A DNA stretch of 64,000 nt from DATAES01 sp963721305. Lineage in GTDB: Bacteria > Actinomycetota > Acidimicrobiia > Acidimicrobiales > JACDCH01. The stretch spans positions 186,001-250,000 of the forward strand of contig CAVRIR010000002.1 in the NCBI GenBank assembly GCA_963721305.1, given 5' to 3'. A program made the position numbers and the translations under genes. The notes below the pieces were generated by a model. The model was not told the origin of the DNA and did not search any database. It saw only the letters and a list, made by a program, of their open reading frames with translations. Shown piece by piece: positions 24,376-33,631 of this stretch; the first letter of the stretch is position 1; each line of letters begins with the position of its first letter.

Positions 24376-27206
24376 TCAGGTGGGGAGATCGACGTGCGAG
24401 AGCTGGGTCCGCGAGGTCACGCCGAGCTTCACGAACACCTTGCGGAGGTGGTACTCGACGGTGCTGGTGGTGATGTAGAGCTGCGCCGCGATCTCGCTGG
24501 TTGCGCGCGCCGGATGCCGCGAGCCGGGCGATCTGCGCCTCCTGGGGCGTGAGGACGTCCGGCGGCGCGGAACGGCTCCGGACGTGCTCACCGGTCGCGG
24601 CCAGCTCGGCGCGCGTCCGTGCCGCGAAGCCGGAAGCGCCGATGGTCTCGAAGAATTCGAGCGCCTCGTGCAGCGGGTCACGCGCTTCCTTGCGGCGTCG
24701 TTCTCGTCGCAGCCACTCGCCGTACAGCAGCTGCGTCCTGGCCGTCTCGGTCGCGACCGTGGACCGTGACAGCTCGTCGAGGGCGAGACGGAACTGTTCG
24801 TCGGCGTCGTCGCCGTTCGCGACGAGCGCAAGCCCGCGCGCGAGCAGGCCACGAGCCCAGGGTGTGTCGGCCGCGGACGCTCGTTGCGACAACCGGTCGA
24901 GAGCCCGTCGCGCGAGCTCCGCGTCGTCGCCGCGGGTCGCGGCCTCGATGACGTCCGGCAACGCGATCGTGCCCAGCACGACGGTGTCGTGATCGACGAG
25001 ATGTCGCGCCGCTCGCAGCGCGGCGTCGTACCGGCCGGCGCCGAGCTCGAGGACGAGAAGCGCCGCGTACGCGTGATCGATCCCGAGGCCCTGTCCGCGC
25101 TCGTGCGCGTCTTGCATCATGCGCCGTGCTCCGGTTCGCGCCGCTTCGTCGTTGCCTTGCCACGCGTCGCGAAGGACCTGCGCGGGAGCGGGTGACCCGA
25201 GCAGCCCTCGTGACCCAGTGAGCGTGACGACCTCCTCGATCTCCGCGAGGTGCGAGGCAGCAGACCCGAGACGTCCCTGGAGGACGTCGAGCCAGCTGCG
25301 CATGCTGAGCGCAAGCGGCAGCGCGGAGAGCGCCCCGATGCGGCGGCCGACCAGCGCCCACTGGTCGGCCAGGTCGGCCCAGGCGCGGTCGTCGAGAACC
25401 TCGGCCGCCGCCATCGTCGTGTCGTAGTAGACGACGTGGACTCGCCGTCCGGCGACCGCCTGAAGATGTGTGTGGTCTGCGACCGCGGTGGCCACGGCGG
25501 AGCGCAGCATCTGGAGGGCGGCGACCTGCTCGCCCCGCAGCCGCGCTGCGAACCCCGACACGAGCTGCGCGACCGGCTCCGCGATGTCGCACCGGGTCAC
25601 GGCATCGCCGGCCGCAGCGGCGATCGCTTGTCGAGTCGGCTCCTCGATGAGGTGCCCGCCGGTCAGCGTCGCCGCCATGGCCGCGACGCACGCGCCGACG
25701 GCGACGTCGGATTGGCCGGCATCGATCGCGGGCAGCGCGTCGGGCATCACCGCGGCGGCCTGGCGGACGTCGCCCGTGACGATGTGGATCAACGCCTCGG
25801 TCCACGCCGCCTCCGCCCGATGCCGTTCGCCGAGCCCGCTCGCTCTGGCCTGACCGAGGATTTCGAGCGCCCGCGAGCTGCGGCCGCCGACGAGCTCGGC
25901 GCGTGCCGCCTCGAGCAGCCGCTCGGTGGCTCGTTCGCGGTCCGGTGTCAGCTCGGCGGCGCGCCACAGGAAGAAGGCCGCGGCGGACGCACCGCCTCGC
26001 TGGCGGGCCCGCTCCGCCGACGCCTCCAACGAGCAGGCGATGTCCTCGTCCGGTTCCGTGACGGACGCGCCGAGGTGCCACGCGCGTCGATCGGCGTCGA
26101 GATCCGTGTCGAGGACCTCGGCGAGAACCGCGTGGGCGCGCCGCCGATCGGCCGCAGGCGCGGCGTAGTAGACGGCAGATCGCACGAGCGGATGGCGGAA
26201 CTCGACCTTCGGGGTGAAGGTGACGAGCCCGCTCGCCTCGGCGTTCGCGACCGCGTCGTCCCACGACACGCTGCCAAGGGCCTCCGCGGCGCGCCGCAAG
26301 GAGCATCGGATCGCCCAACCGTTCGGCCGCGGCGACGAGCAGCAAGCATCCGCGCGGCGGTGTCGAGTGCTCGTACCCGCGTCCGCGAAGATGCCGGCGA
26401 GGCGCTCGCCGATGCGGCAGCGGGTCGGGCAACGGCGTGCACACCGCGAAGCTGCTCAGGTGTCAACACCGCAGGCAGCTCGACGAGCGCAAGCGGGTTG
26501 CCGTCGGTCGCGGCGACGAGACGGCTGGCGACGACCTCGTCAACCGGTCCTTGTGCACAATCGGTCAGCAGCTGGTGAGCCTCTGGTGGTGACAGCCCGC
26601 CGAGGGTGACCGAGCGGAGGCCCTCGAACCGCGCCACCGCGTCCGGGATGTCGCGGCTCGTGAGGATGGAGGCGACGCGCTCGGCGTGGAGACGGCGGCC
26701 CACGAACGACAACACCATCGCCGACTCGTCGTCGACCCACTGCGCGTCGTCGATGACGGCGAGCACTGGCTGCGCACGGGCTGCCTCCTCGGCGAGACCC
26801 AGGACGGCGAGACCGACGCGAAACGGGTCGAGCGCAGCGTGCTCCGCGTCTGACACCGAGCACCGCATCGAGGACCGTTCGTTGCGGATCGGCGAGCGCG
26901 TCGATGCAGTCGTGGAGCAGGAGCGCGAGTTGGTGGACCGCTGCGTACCCGAATCCCATCTCGGACTCGACGCCGACCACGTGGACGACACGGAAGCCGG
27001 ATGCGACTTCGATCGCGTAGTCGACCAACGCCGACTTGCCGATGCCGGGCGGACCACGGAACAGGAGCGCCCCGGCGGTGCCCCGCTCGGCGTCTCGGAG
27101 AAGCGTCATCGATGGCGGCTCGTTCGTCGGCGCGGCCGACGAGGAGCTGGCTCGCCTGCGTCACTTGTCCGGGATCGTCCACGTCCGTCACGTCACCCCC
27201 GTCCAC
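24376..27206 (-). pseudogene. frameshifted large LuxR (LAL/AAA) regulator
   Basis: Spread over several frames is one protein of about 930 residues. Its parts are an N-terminal ATPase (LLVGRADERAAIDD, Walker A RGPPGIGKSALVDYAIE, Walker B-like VLAVIDDAQWVDD), a long helical repeat region (HPLVRSAVYYAAPAADRRRA to EALEFFETIGASGFAARTRA), and a C-terminal LuxR HTH (LTPQEAQIARLAA, then IAAQLYITTSTVEYHLRKVF). Frame changes occur near 27100, 26850, several around 26300-26450, and near 24510. It stands just upstream of the stress operon in the same direction and is its likely regulator. Confidence 0.7.
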
Positions 27207-27233
27207 TCGCGCCTCACATCGACATCAACGTCA

Positions 27234-28143
27234 TCACTGCAAATCAGGTGGTAGAGCCGATGGTCCCTTCCGGCCGCCCGGCCGGCGCGGCACCGGCCGT
27301 CGGACGGTTCGGCGGGCCGGCACACGGACCCGCAACGTCTTCGGACTCGACTCGAACAGGAGCGGCGGCTCCATCACCACGCTCTCACCATCGATCCCGA
27401 GAGCGACCGGTGCGTCGGAGTCGACTCGGAACATCGTCGTCGTCCACTCCGCCAGGCCACGCGGCGGCGGGCCGGTCACCGCGATCACCCCGAGCTGGCC
27501 GCTGTCGATGTTGGCTCTCGTGCCCTGTCCCCGGCCGCGGGTCGAACAGGTACGGGTTGTTGGACACCAACACGAGCACGGCCGTTTCGAACGTCCGGCC
27601 GCCCGGCCCGGTGAAGCGGAGGTCGAACGGTTCGGCGTCGGGGCCCAGCAGGTCCGGCAGCATCTCGACGACAGTGCGCACCTTGTGGTCGCGGTACTGC
27701 GGCGACTGCACGACGGCGCCGTAGAGACCCATGGCGACGTTGTTCACGAACAGACGGCCGTTGACGCGCCCGATGTCGATGCGGCGTTCGTCTCCCTCGA
27801 CGAACGCGTCGAGCGCGCCGACCACGTCGTTGCGGTCGATGCCGAGGTCGAGCGCGAAATGGTTGCGCGTGCCGGCGGGCACGCAGACGAACGGGACGTC
27901 GTGCTCCGCGGCGACCGCAGCGACCGCGGCTTGTGACCCGTCACCGCCCGCCATGCCGAGGGCGTCGGCGCCGTCGTCGATGGCCGCTGCCGCGAGCTGC
28001 CGCGAGGTCGTCATCAGGTTCGAACGGGATGGCCTCGATGTCGCGTGCGCCGGCACTCGCGTCACGAGGTCGTTGCGCACCGCCTTGCCGCCCCCCGATC
28101 TCGAGTTGACGATCAGCACCGGGTGGACCGGCGGCACGGTCAT
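27234..28143 (-). pseudogene. frameshifted diacylglycerol/lipid kinase (YegS-like)
   Basis: From 28143: HPVLIVNSRSGGGKAVRND, the nucleotide-binding start of DAGK-catalytic proteins. A short out-of-frame stretch follows (true sense DIEAIPFEPDDDL), then GMAGGDGSQAAVAAVAAEHD (G-G-D-G motif), FVCVPAGTRNHFALDLGIDR and VNNVAMGLYGAVVQSPQYRD. Near 27530 the frame shifts to VIAVTGPPPRGLAEWTTTMF, then APVALGIDGESVVMEPPLLF to the stop. Both conserved halves are present. It should phosphorylate a lipid at the membrane. Three indels, the first two compensating. Confidence 0.65.
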
Positions 28144-28231
28144 GCGGGCACCGCATGACCGGTCGACCGAGCGACCGCCAGGGAGCCGGGTGACGACGGG
28201 GCCCGGGGGCGCGGCCCCCGAGAGAACACAG

Positions 28232-28982
28232 TCATGACGCCAGGTTGACGTCGGGTGCGATCGCTTCGAGGTGTTGCGCCGTCGTCTCGAGGTGTCGGGT
28301 CACGAGATCGACGGCGCGGTCGGCGTCGCGTGCCAACGCTGCTTCGAAGATCGCCCGGTGCTCGTCATCGACGTGCTCGCGAGTGGGATGGTGCGGCAGG
28401 TTGCTCGACCACATGCGGTACAGCTCGGCCGCGTCGTAGAGCTGACGCCGAAGCCGTTCGAGGATCGGACTGCCGGCCGTAGCGGTGAGCTGCCGCGTGG
28501 AAACCGCTGTGCGCGGTGAGCCAGTCGAGGTTCCCGGTGCCGTCCTCGACGTACGTGGGCGTGACCGCCAGCCGGTGGTGCGCGGCGACGAGATCGGCTT
28601 CCCAGGAGACGTCGCCCTTCGCGATCGACTCGCGCAGCGCGAGGGACTCGCAGCTGGACCCGGACCACGTGAGGTCCTGGAGGTGCTCGATCGAGAGCGG
28701 CCGGACCCGAAAGCCGCGCTGAGGCGTCGCTTCGACCAGCTCTTCGGTGGCGAGGCGGGTCACGGCTTCACGGACGACGCTCAGGCTCACGCCGTGGTCG
28801 TCGGCGATCTCGTTGAGCTGCACGCGCGAGGCAGGGAGCCGGCGGCCGAACAGGATCTCGGCGCGGAGCGCGCCGTAGATGTCTTCGGCCAGCGATCGTC
28901 CTCGCCGTTCACGATCCACGTGGCACCCTACTGCACGAAAATCGACTTCACGGGGCGGTGACTTCGCTGCGCGGAGTGCCAA
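28232..28982 (-). pseudogene. frameshifted GntR/FadR-type regulator
   Basis: The winged helix is intact (LAEDIYGALRAEILFGRRLP, QLNEIADDHGVSLSVVREAV, EELVEATPQRGFRVRPL). The FCD ligand domain begins (LRESIAKGDVSWEADLVAAH) but near 28480 the frame shifts to LTATAGSPILERLRRQLYDA, AELYRMWSSNLPHHPTREHV and HRAIFEAALARDADRAVDLV to the stop. GTG at 28919 is the likelier start than the upstream ATG at 28982. One indel. Regulon unknown; the next gene downstream is the lipid kinase. Confidence 0.65.
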
Positions 28983-29081
28983 GTCATCGGTGCCAAGTCA
29001 TCGATGCGCTGACAAAACGCTGACAATGCACCGAACACGACGAGAACTCGTTCTACCGGCACCCGTCGCGACCAGCCCTTA

Positions 29082-29097
29082 TTGGTGGCGGGGGCGG
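29082..29097. repeat. 16-base target duplication, left copy
   Basis: TTGGTGGCGGGGGCGG is identical to the right copy at 30421-30436, which forms the 3' end of the tRNA-fMet gene. This is the expected direct repeat left by insertion of the IS element. Confidence 0.75.
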
Positions 29098-30420
29098 TGT
29101 GTGATGTCAGGACATAGGAAACACCTGTCGCGCGTCATGGGAAACACCTGAGGTCCACCGTGGCGGCGATGCAGGTCTTGACGCTCGGGCATGTCACGTG
29201 CCCGGCTTGTCATCACTGCAGTGGTCCTCGAGGGCCGTGGGGTTCGGGAGGTCGGTCGTGACTATGGCGTGTCGCCGGGCTGGGTGTCGCGGCTGGTGGC
29301 CCGCTACCGCGACGAGGGCGACGCCGCGTTCGAGCCGAAGTCACGGCGGCCGAACAACTCGCCGAGGGCGACGCCGCTCGATGTTGTCGCGCTGATCGTC
29401 GAGCTGCGGCGTCGGCTCGTCGAAGCCGGCGACGACGCCGGAGCGGAGACGATCCGCTGGCATCTCGCGCACCACCATGGCGTGTCGCTGTCGGCCGCCA
29501 CGATCGGGCGCTATCTGCACCGTGCGGGACTCGTCACGCCCCAGCCGCACAAGCGTCCGCGCTCGAGCTATGTGCGCTTCCAAGCCGAGCAGCCCAACGA
29601 GACTTGGCAGGCCGACTTCACCCACTACCGCCTCGCTGGCGGCGTCGACGTCGAGGTCCTGTGCTGGCTCGACGATCACGCCCGCTACGCCCTGCGCCTC
29701 ACCGCGCACCACCGCGTCACCGGACCGATCGTGCTCAACGAGTTCCGCGCCGCCATCGCCCACCACGGCGTGCCCGCGTCGACGCTGACCGACAACGGCA
29801 TGGTGTTCACCACCCGCTTCGCCGGTGGCAAAGGCGGCCGCAACGGCTTCGAGGCCGAGCTTCGCCGCCTCCGCATCACGCAGAAGAACTCCCGGCCCAA
29901 CCATCCGACAACCTGCGGGAAAGTCGAACGCTTCCACCAGACCCTCAAGCGATGGCTCGCCGCGCAACCCGACCAGCCCGTGACCATCGCCGAGCTACAA
30001 GCACTGCTCGACGCGTTCGCCGAGCACTACAACCACCAACGACCGCACCGATCCCTACCGCAGCGATGCACACCAGCCGACGCCTACCACCGGCGACCCA
30101 AAGCATCCCCAGGCGACCGCGACGACAGCCACGACCGCGTCCGCCACGACACCGTCGACCACAGCGCAAAGATCACTCTGCGCGTCAACGGGCGCCTGCA
30201 CCACATCGGCCTCGGCGCCGAACACCGCGGCACCCGCGTGATCGTTCTCGTCCACAACCTCGACGTCCGCGTCGCCCACGCCACCACCGGCGAGCTCATC
30301 CGCAAACTCACCATCGACCCCGCCAAGAACTACCAACCCCTCGGACGGCCACCAGGACCCAAACCCCGCCAGCCACCGAGATAAGGGTTCAAGGTGTTTC
30401 CGATGTCTCGCGACATCACA
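29098..30420 (+). mobile_element. IS481-like insertion sequence
   Basis: A 1.3-kb element holding one transposase gene. Imperfect terminal inverted repeats are visible: the left end TGTGATGTCAGGACATAGGA pairs with the right end, whose complement reads TGTGATGTCGCGAGACATCG, both followed by GGAAACACCT or its start. The element is flanked by 16-base direct repeats and lies at the 3' end of the initiator tRNA gene without destroying it. Near-identical ends and an intact transposase suggest a fairly recent insertion. Confidence 0.8.
29191..30384 (+). CDS. IS481 family transposase
   Basis: 397 residues from ATG at 29191. An N-terminal HTH (GVREVGRDYGVSPGWVSRLV) and a second HTH-like region (GVSLSAATIGRYLHRAGLVT) precede an rve/DDE integrase core with D142 (TWQADFTHY), D201 (STLTDNGMVF) and E246 (TCGKVERFHQTLKRW). 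The C-terminal FAEHYNHQRPHRSLPQ is also typical of IS481/IS3-like transposases. All catalytic residues are present and the frame is unbroken, in contrast to many neighbouring genes. Confidence 0.9.
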   Translation: MSRARLVITAVVLEGRGVREVGRDYGVSPGWVSRLVARYRDEGDAAFEPKSRRPNNSPRATPLDVVALIVELRRRLVEAGDDAGAETIRWHLAHHHGVSLSAATIGRYLHRAGLVTPQPHKRPRSSYVRFQAEQPNETWQADFTHYRLAGGVDVEVLCWLDDHARYALRLTAHHRVTGPIVLNEFRAAIAHHGVPASTLTDNGMVFTTRFAGGKGGRNGFEAELRRLRITQKNSRPNHPTTCGKVERFHQTLKRWLAAQPDQPVTIAELQALLDAFAEHYNHQRPHRSLPQRCTPADAYHRRPKASPGDRDDSHDRVRHDTVDHSAKITLRVNGRLHHIGLGAEHRGTRVIVLVHNLDVRVAHATTGELIRKLTIDPAKNYQPLGRPPGPKPRQPPR

Positions 30421-30421
30421 T

Positions 30422-30498
<77 letters not shown>

Positions 30499-30625
30499 GT
30501 GAAGGGAAGCAACCCTACCAGCGGGTCCACGAGCGGCCAACCGCGGCCTGGCGCTGTCGATGGGGAGTCCTGTCACGAGAAGATGACGCAAGGCCAGGCG
30601 CCGGCAGGGCGCGCTTGGCGCGCGC

Positions 30626-33619
30626 CTATGCGGAGCCGCCGGTGGGAACTGTGGTTGTCGTCGTGGTTGTGGCCGCCCCGCCCGCCAGCAACGCCTGCGC
30701 CTGCTGTACCAACGCCTGTGCCTCGGACAGCTTCTGTCCGTACGTCGCGTAGTCCGCAGGCGACTGCTTCAACGCGGCATCCGCAGCATTGAACGCGTCG
30801 AGGGCTTGTGACAGCAGCTGGTCCGGCGTCTGCCCCGGCTGCGTCGGTTGTGTGGGCTGGGTCGGTTGTGTGGGCTGGGTCGGTTGCGTCGGTTGCGTCG
30901 GTTGGGTCGGTGGCGGCGTCTGCACCTGCAGATCAGCGAAGTTGGAGAACAGCTTCAACGCCTGCGGCAAGGTGTCGGACACCTGCACCTGGCCGTTGTA
31001 TTCGACGATCACCTTGCGCAAGAGCGGTGGGTTGGTCTCACCGGTGGCTTGTACGTACACGGGTCGCACGAACATCAGTGACTGCTCGATGGGCACGATG
31101 ATCAGGTTCCCGAACAACACCTCCGACCCACCACCGCGCACGCCCAGCAGCGTTTGCAGACCCGCGACCGTCGGATCGGACGTCATCTGGTTCGCTACCA
31201 ACGTCGGTGACGGCGGCAGGTTGTTGCTCGGCATCTGGAACGTCTCGAGCTGGCCGTAGTGCCCTGGATCGGACTTCGCGATCATGAACGCGGTCATCTG
31301 CTGGTTGCCGCTCTGCGTCGGCACGAACGGGCGGAACAACATGAAGCCTTGTTGTTCCTCGTTGGGCAGGCTCAACAACACGTAGTACGGCGGTATTCGC
31401 CCAGTGGGCGAGGGCGGTACCTGACCCTGGTCGGCGTTGTTGTCCGTCGGCAGCGTCGACGCGGTGAGCCCGGTCTGCGTCTGCGTCCCGGGGTCGGGGG
31501 CGACGGTCCACACGTTGGCGTTGGTGTAGAACGCGTCGGGGTTGTCGAGGTGGTACCGGCCCCACATGTTCGTCTGCGTGCGGAACAGATCCTCGGGGTA
31601 CCGGAAGTGCTGGGCCAGCCCGTCGGGTGCGTCCGACTTCGAGAACAGGCTCGGGAACGCCTTCGAGTATGCCTTCACGATCGGATCGTTGTGGTCGACG
31701 ATGTACAGCGTCGTCGTGCCGTCGTACGCGTCGACGACGGCCTTCACCGAGTTGCGCACGTAGTTGAAGCGTTGCCCCGACAGTCCGCCGCCGCCATCGG
31801 TCACGGCGCGCTGCGCGTACGGATACTTGTCGGTGGTCGTGTAGCCGTCGATGATCCACTTGGTGCGCCCGTCGATGATCACCGGGTACGCGTCCGCGTC
31901 CCACGACATGAACGGCGCGATGGCGGTCACGCGCGCGTAGATGTCGCGGTTGATCACGATCTTCGACGAAGGCGTGATCGTGCCGGACACCAACGGGTTG
32001 AAGTCACCGAACCGGAGCGCGAAGGCAGCGCGCCGGATCCACGAGCTCATCTTGATGCCGTCCTGGCCGGAGTACGTGGTCGGGACGCTGTTACCGCTGG
32101 CGTCCTGGTAGTCGATCTCGGCGCGTTTCGTGTTCACCACGACATAGCCGTCGAGGTGTTCGCCGAAGTAGATGTCGGGTTGCGTGACCGGGATCCCCGC
32201 GGTGTTCGAGAGCGGGATGTCCTGGATCTGGAAGTCCGGCTGGCCTTCGGGCGTCTGCGCATTCGAGGGAGCGAGCACGAGCCCGTAGCCATGGGTGAAC
32301 GCGAGATGGGTGCCTTCCCACGATGCCTGCGGAACGCCATCGGTGTTCAGCTCGCGAGGCGACAGCAGCACCTGGGTGATCTGTCCGTTGATGTTGTACC
32401 GATCGACGTCGACGTCGTCGATCTTGTAGAAGGGCTTCAGCGACTGAAGCTGCTGGTACGTCTTGAGCGAGATGTTCGACGACGGATCCCACAGACGGAT
32501 GTTGCTCACCGTCGTGGCGTTCTTCTGGATGTCGGTCGTCGTCAATGTGTTGTCGTTCTTGAAGTCGTTCGTCGTGACGTTCGAGAGGTTCATCGCCGCT
32601 TTGGTCGCTTCGATGTTTCTCTCGATGTACGGACGCTCCTTCGACGACTCCGACGGCTCGACGCGGAACTTCTGGATGAACGCCGGGACGATGGTTCCCG
32701 CCACGACCGCGACGAAGGCCCACAGGCCGACGCCGAGCACCGGCAGGATCCAACCGCGCCGGAAGATGTTGTAGAGGAACAGCGCGACCGAGAAGAGCGA
32801 GATCACGAGCAGCAACCGGATCGCCGGCAACTGCGCGTGAACGTCCGTGTACGTCGGTCCGTCGACCGTGCCGCGCGTCGACGTCGACAACGTGAACTGC
32901 TGCAGGTAGTAGCCGCCCGCCTTCACCAGCGCGAGCACGGCCAGCAGCACGGACAGGTGTGCCTTGACCTGCGGCGTCACCCGCTGGAACGGCGTCTGCA
33001 CCCGGATGCCGCCGTTCAAGTAGTGCGCGACCGCAGTGACGATGAACACGATCACGAACGCAGCGAACAACCAACCGACGACCCAGCTGAGGAACGGCAG
33101 TTGGAAGACGTAGAACCCGACGTCCTTGTTGAACTGCGGGTCCTTGACGCCGAACGACACGTAATTGCGGAACAGCAGGTACTCGTTCCACTCCCCTGAC
33201 GCACCTGCGCCGGCGATGACTGCGAACAGCGCCGCGATGCCGATGCGCAACAGCCCCTGTCGGCGACCGACCAACTCGTGGTAGCGCTCGATCAGTTCCT
33301 CTTCCGGGCCGGCAGGACGGAACTTCGGCGCGAGCCGGTCGGCGATCAGCAGGTTGACCCACATCAGGACGAAGAACAGGCCGATGAACACGACCGCGAG
33401 ACCGATCTTCGTGCCGAGCACGCCCCGCCAGACGCCGGTCTGGCCGATGGAGTCGAACCACAGATAGTCCGTGTAGAAGGACGCGATGCTGCGAACCGTC
33501 GTTATGAGGATGAACAGGGCGATCGCCGCAACGACGAGAACGACTCGTCCTCGTCCAGGTCTGCGTTCCCGACGTCGCGTCCGTCGATCTCCGCGGGGCA
33601 TGTCGTCGCCGGCGCGCAT
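30626..33619 (-). CDS. UPF0182 family large membrane protein
   Basis: 997 residues. Seven helices fill the first third (RVVLVVAAIALFILITTVRS, IGLAVVFIGLFFVLMWVNLL, and others up to ILPVLGVGLWAFVAVVAGTI), preceded by a very basic N-terminus. A large outer domain of over 500 residues follows (YIERNIEATKAAMNLSNVTT, SPRELNTDGVPQASWEGTHL, RYPEDLFRTQTNMWGRYHLD), matching UPF0182. Near the C-terminus is a run of P-T-Q repeats and then an Ala/Gln helix. It is the last gene of an operon with the DivIVA-MuF fusion (12-base gap) and YlbL. The function of the family is unknown. Confidence 0.9.
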   Translation of the reverse strand: MRAGDDMPRGDRRTRRRERRPGRGRVVLVVAAIALFILITTVRSIASFYTDYLWFDSIGQTGVWRGVLGTKIGLAVVFIGLFFVLMWVNLLIADRLAPKFRPAGPEEELIERYHELVGRRQGLLRIGIAALFAVIAGAGASGEWNEYLLFRNYVSFGVKDPQFNKDVGFYVFQLPFLSWVVGWLFAAFVIVFIVTAVAHYLNGGIRVQTPFQRVTPQVKAHLSVLLAVLALVKAGGYYLQQFTLSTSTRGTVDGPTYTDVHAQLPAIRLLLVISLFSVALFLYNIFRRGWILPVLGVGLWAFVAVVAGTIVPAFIQKFRVEPSESSKERPYIERNIEATKAAMNLSNVTTNDFKNDNTLTTTDIQKNATTVSNIRLWDPSSNISLKTYQQLQSLKPFYKIDDVDVDRYNINGQITQVLLSPRELNTDGVPQASWEGTHLAFTHGYGLVLAPSNAQTPEGQPDFQIQDIPLSNTAGIPVTQPDIYFGEHLDGYVVVNTKRAEIDYQDASGNSVPTTYSGQDGIKMSSWIRRAAFALRFGDFNPLVSGTITPSSKIVINRDIYARVTAIAPFMSWDADAYPVIIDGRTKWIIDGYTTTDKYPYAQRAVTDGGGGLSGQRFNYVRNSVKAVVDAYDGTTTLYIVDHNDPIVKAYSKAFPSLFSKSDAPDGLAQHFRYPEDLFRTQTNMWGRYHLDNPDAFYTNANVWTVAPDPGTQTQTGLTASTLPTDNNADQGQVPPSPTGRIPPYYVLLSLPNEEQQGFMLFRPFVPTQSGNQQMTAFMIAKSDPGHYGQLETFQMPSNNLPPSPTLVANQMTSDPTVAGLQTLLGVRGGGSEVLFGNLIIVPIEQSLMFVRPVYVQATGETNPPLLRKVIVEYNGQVQVSDTLPQALKLFSNFADLQVQTPPPTQPTQPTQPTQPTQPTQPTQPTQPGQTPDQLLSQALDAFNAADAALKQSPADYATYGQKLSEAQALVQQAQALLAGGAATTTTTTTVPTGGSA
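30839..30915. repeat. 9-base tandem repeat coding P-T-Q units in UPF0182
   Basis: Copies of a 9-base unit (CGGTTGGGT or CGGTTGTGT type on the plus strand) encode about eight Pro-Thr-Gln units in the outer C-terminal linker of the UPF0182 protein. Repeat number may vary between strains. Confidence 0.8.
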
Positions 33620-33631
33620 TGCCCGAGGACT

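Noticed and set aside
23234..26299. A single 1021-residue protein spanning LuxR and HdeD
   Set aside because: The frame runs from the LuxR helical region through non-coding and shifted sequence into HdeD; the LuxR HTH is in another frame, so it is an accident of an indel.
30839..30915. Repeat block as a CRISPR or IS end
   Set aside because: No spacers; it encodes Pro-Thr-Gln units in frame.
31259..33199. 646-residue plus-strand frame opposite UPF0182
   Set aside because: Arg/Val/Asp-rich shadow with no domain; UPF0182 is certain on the other strand.
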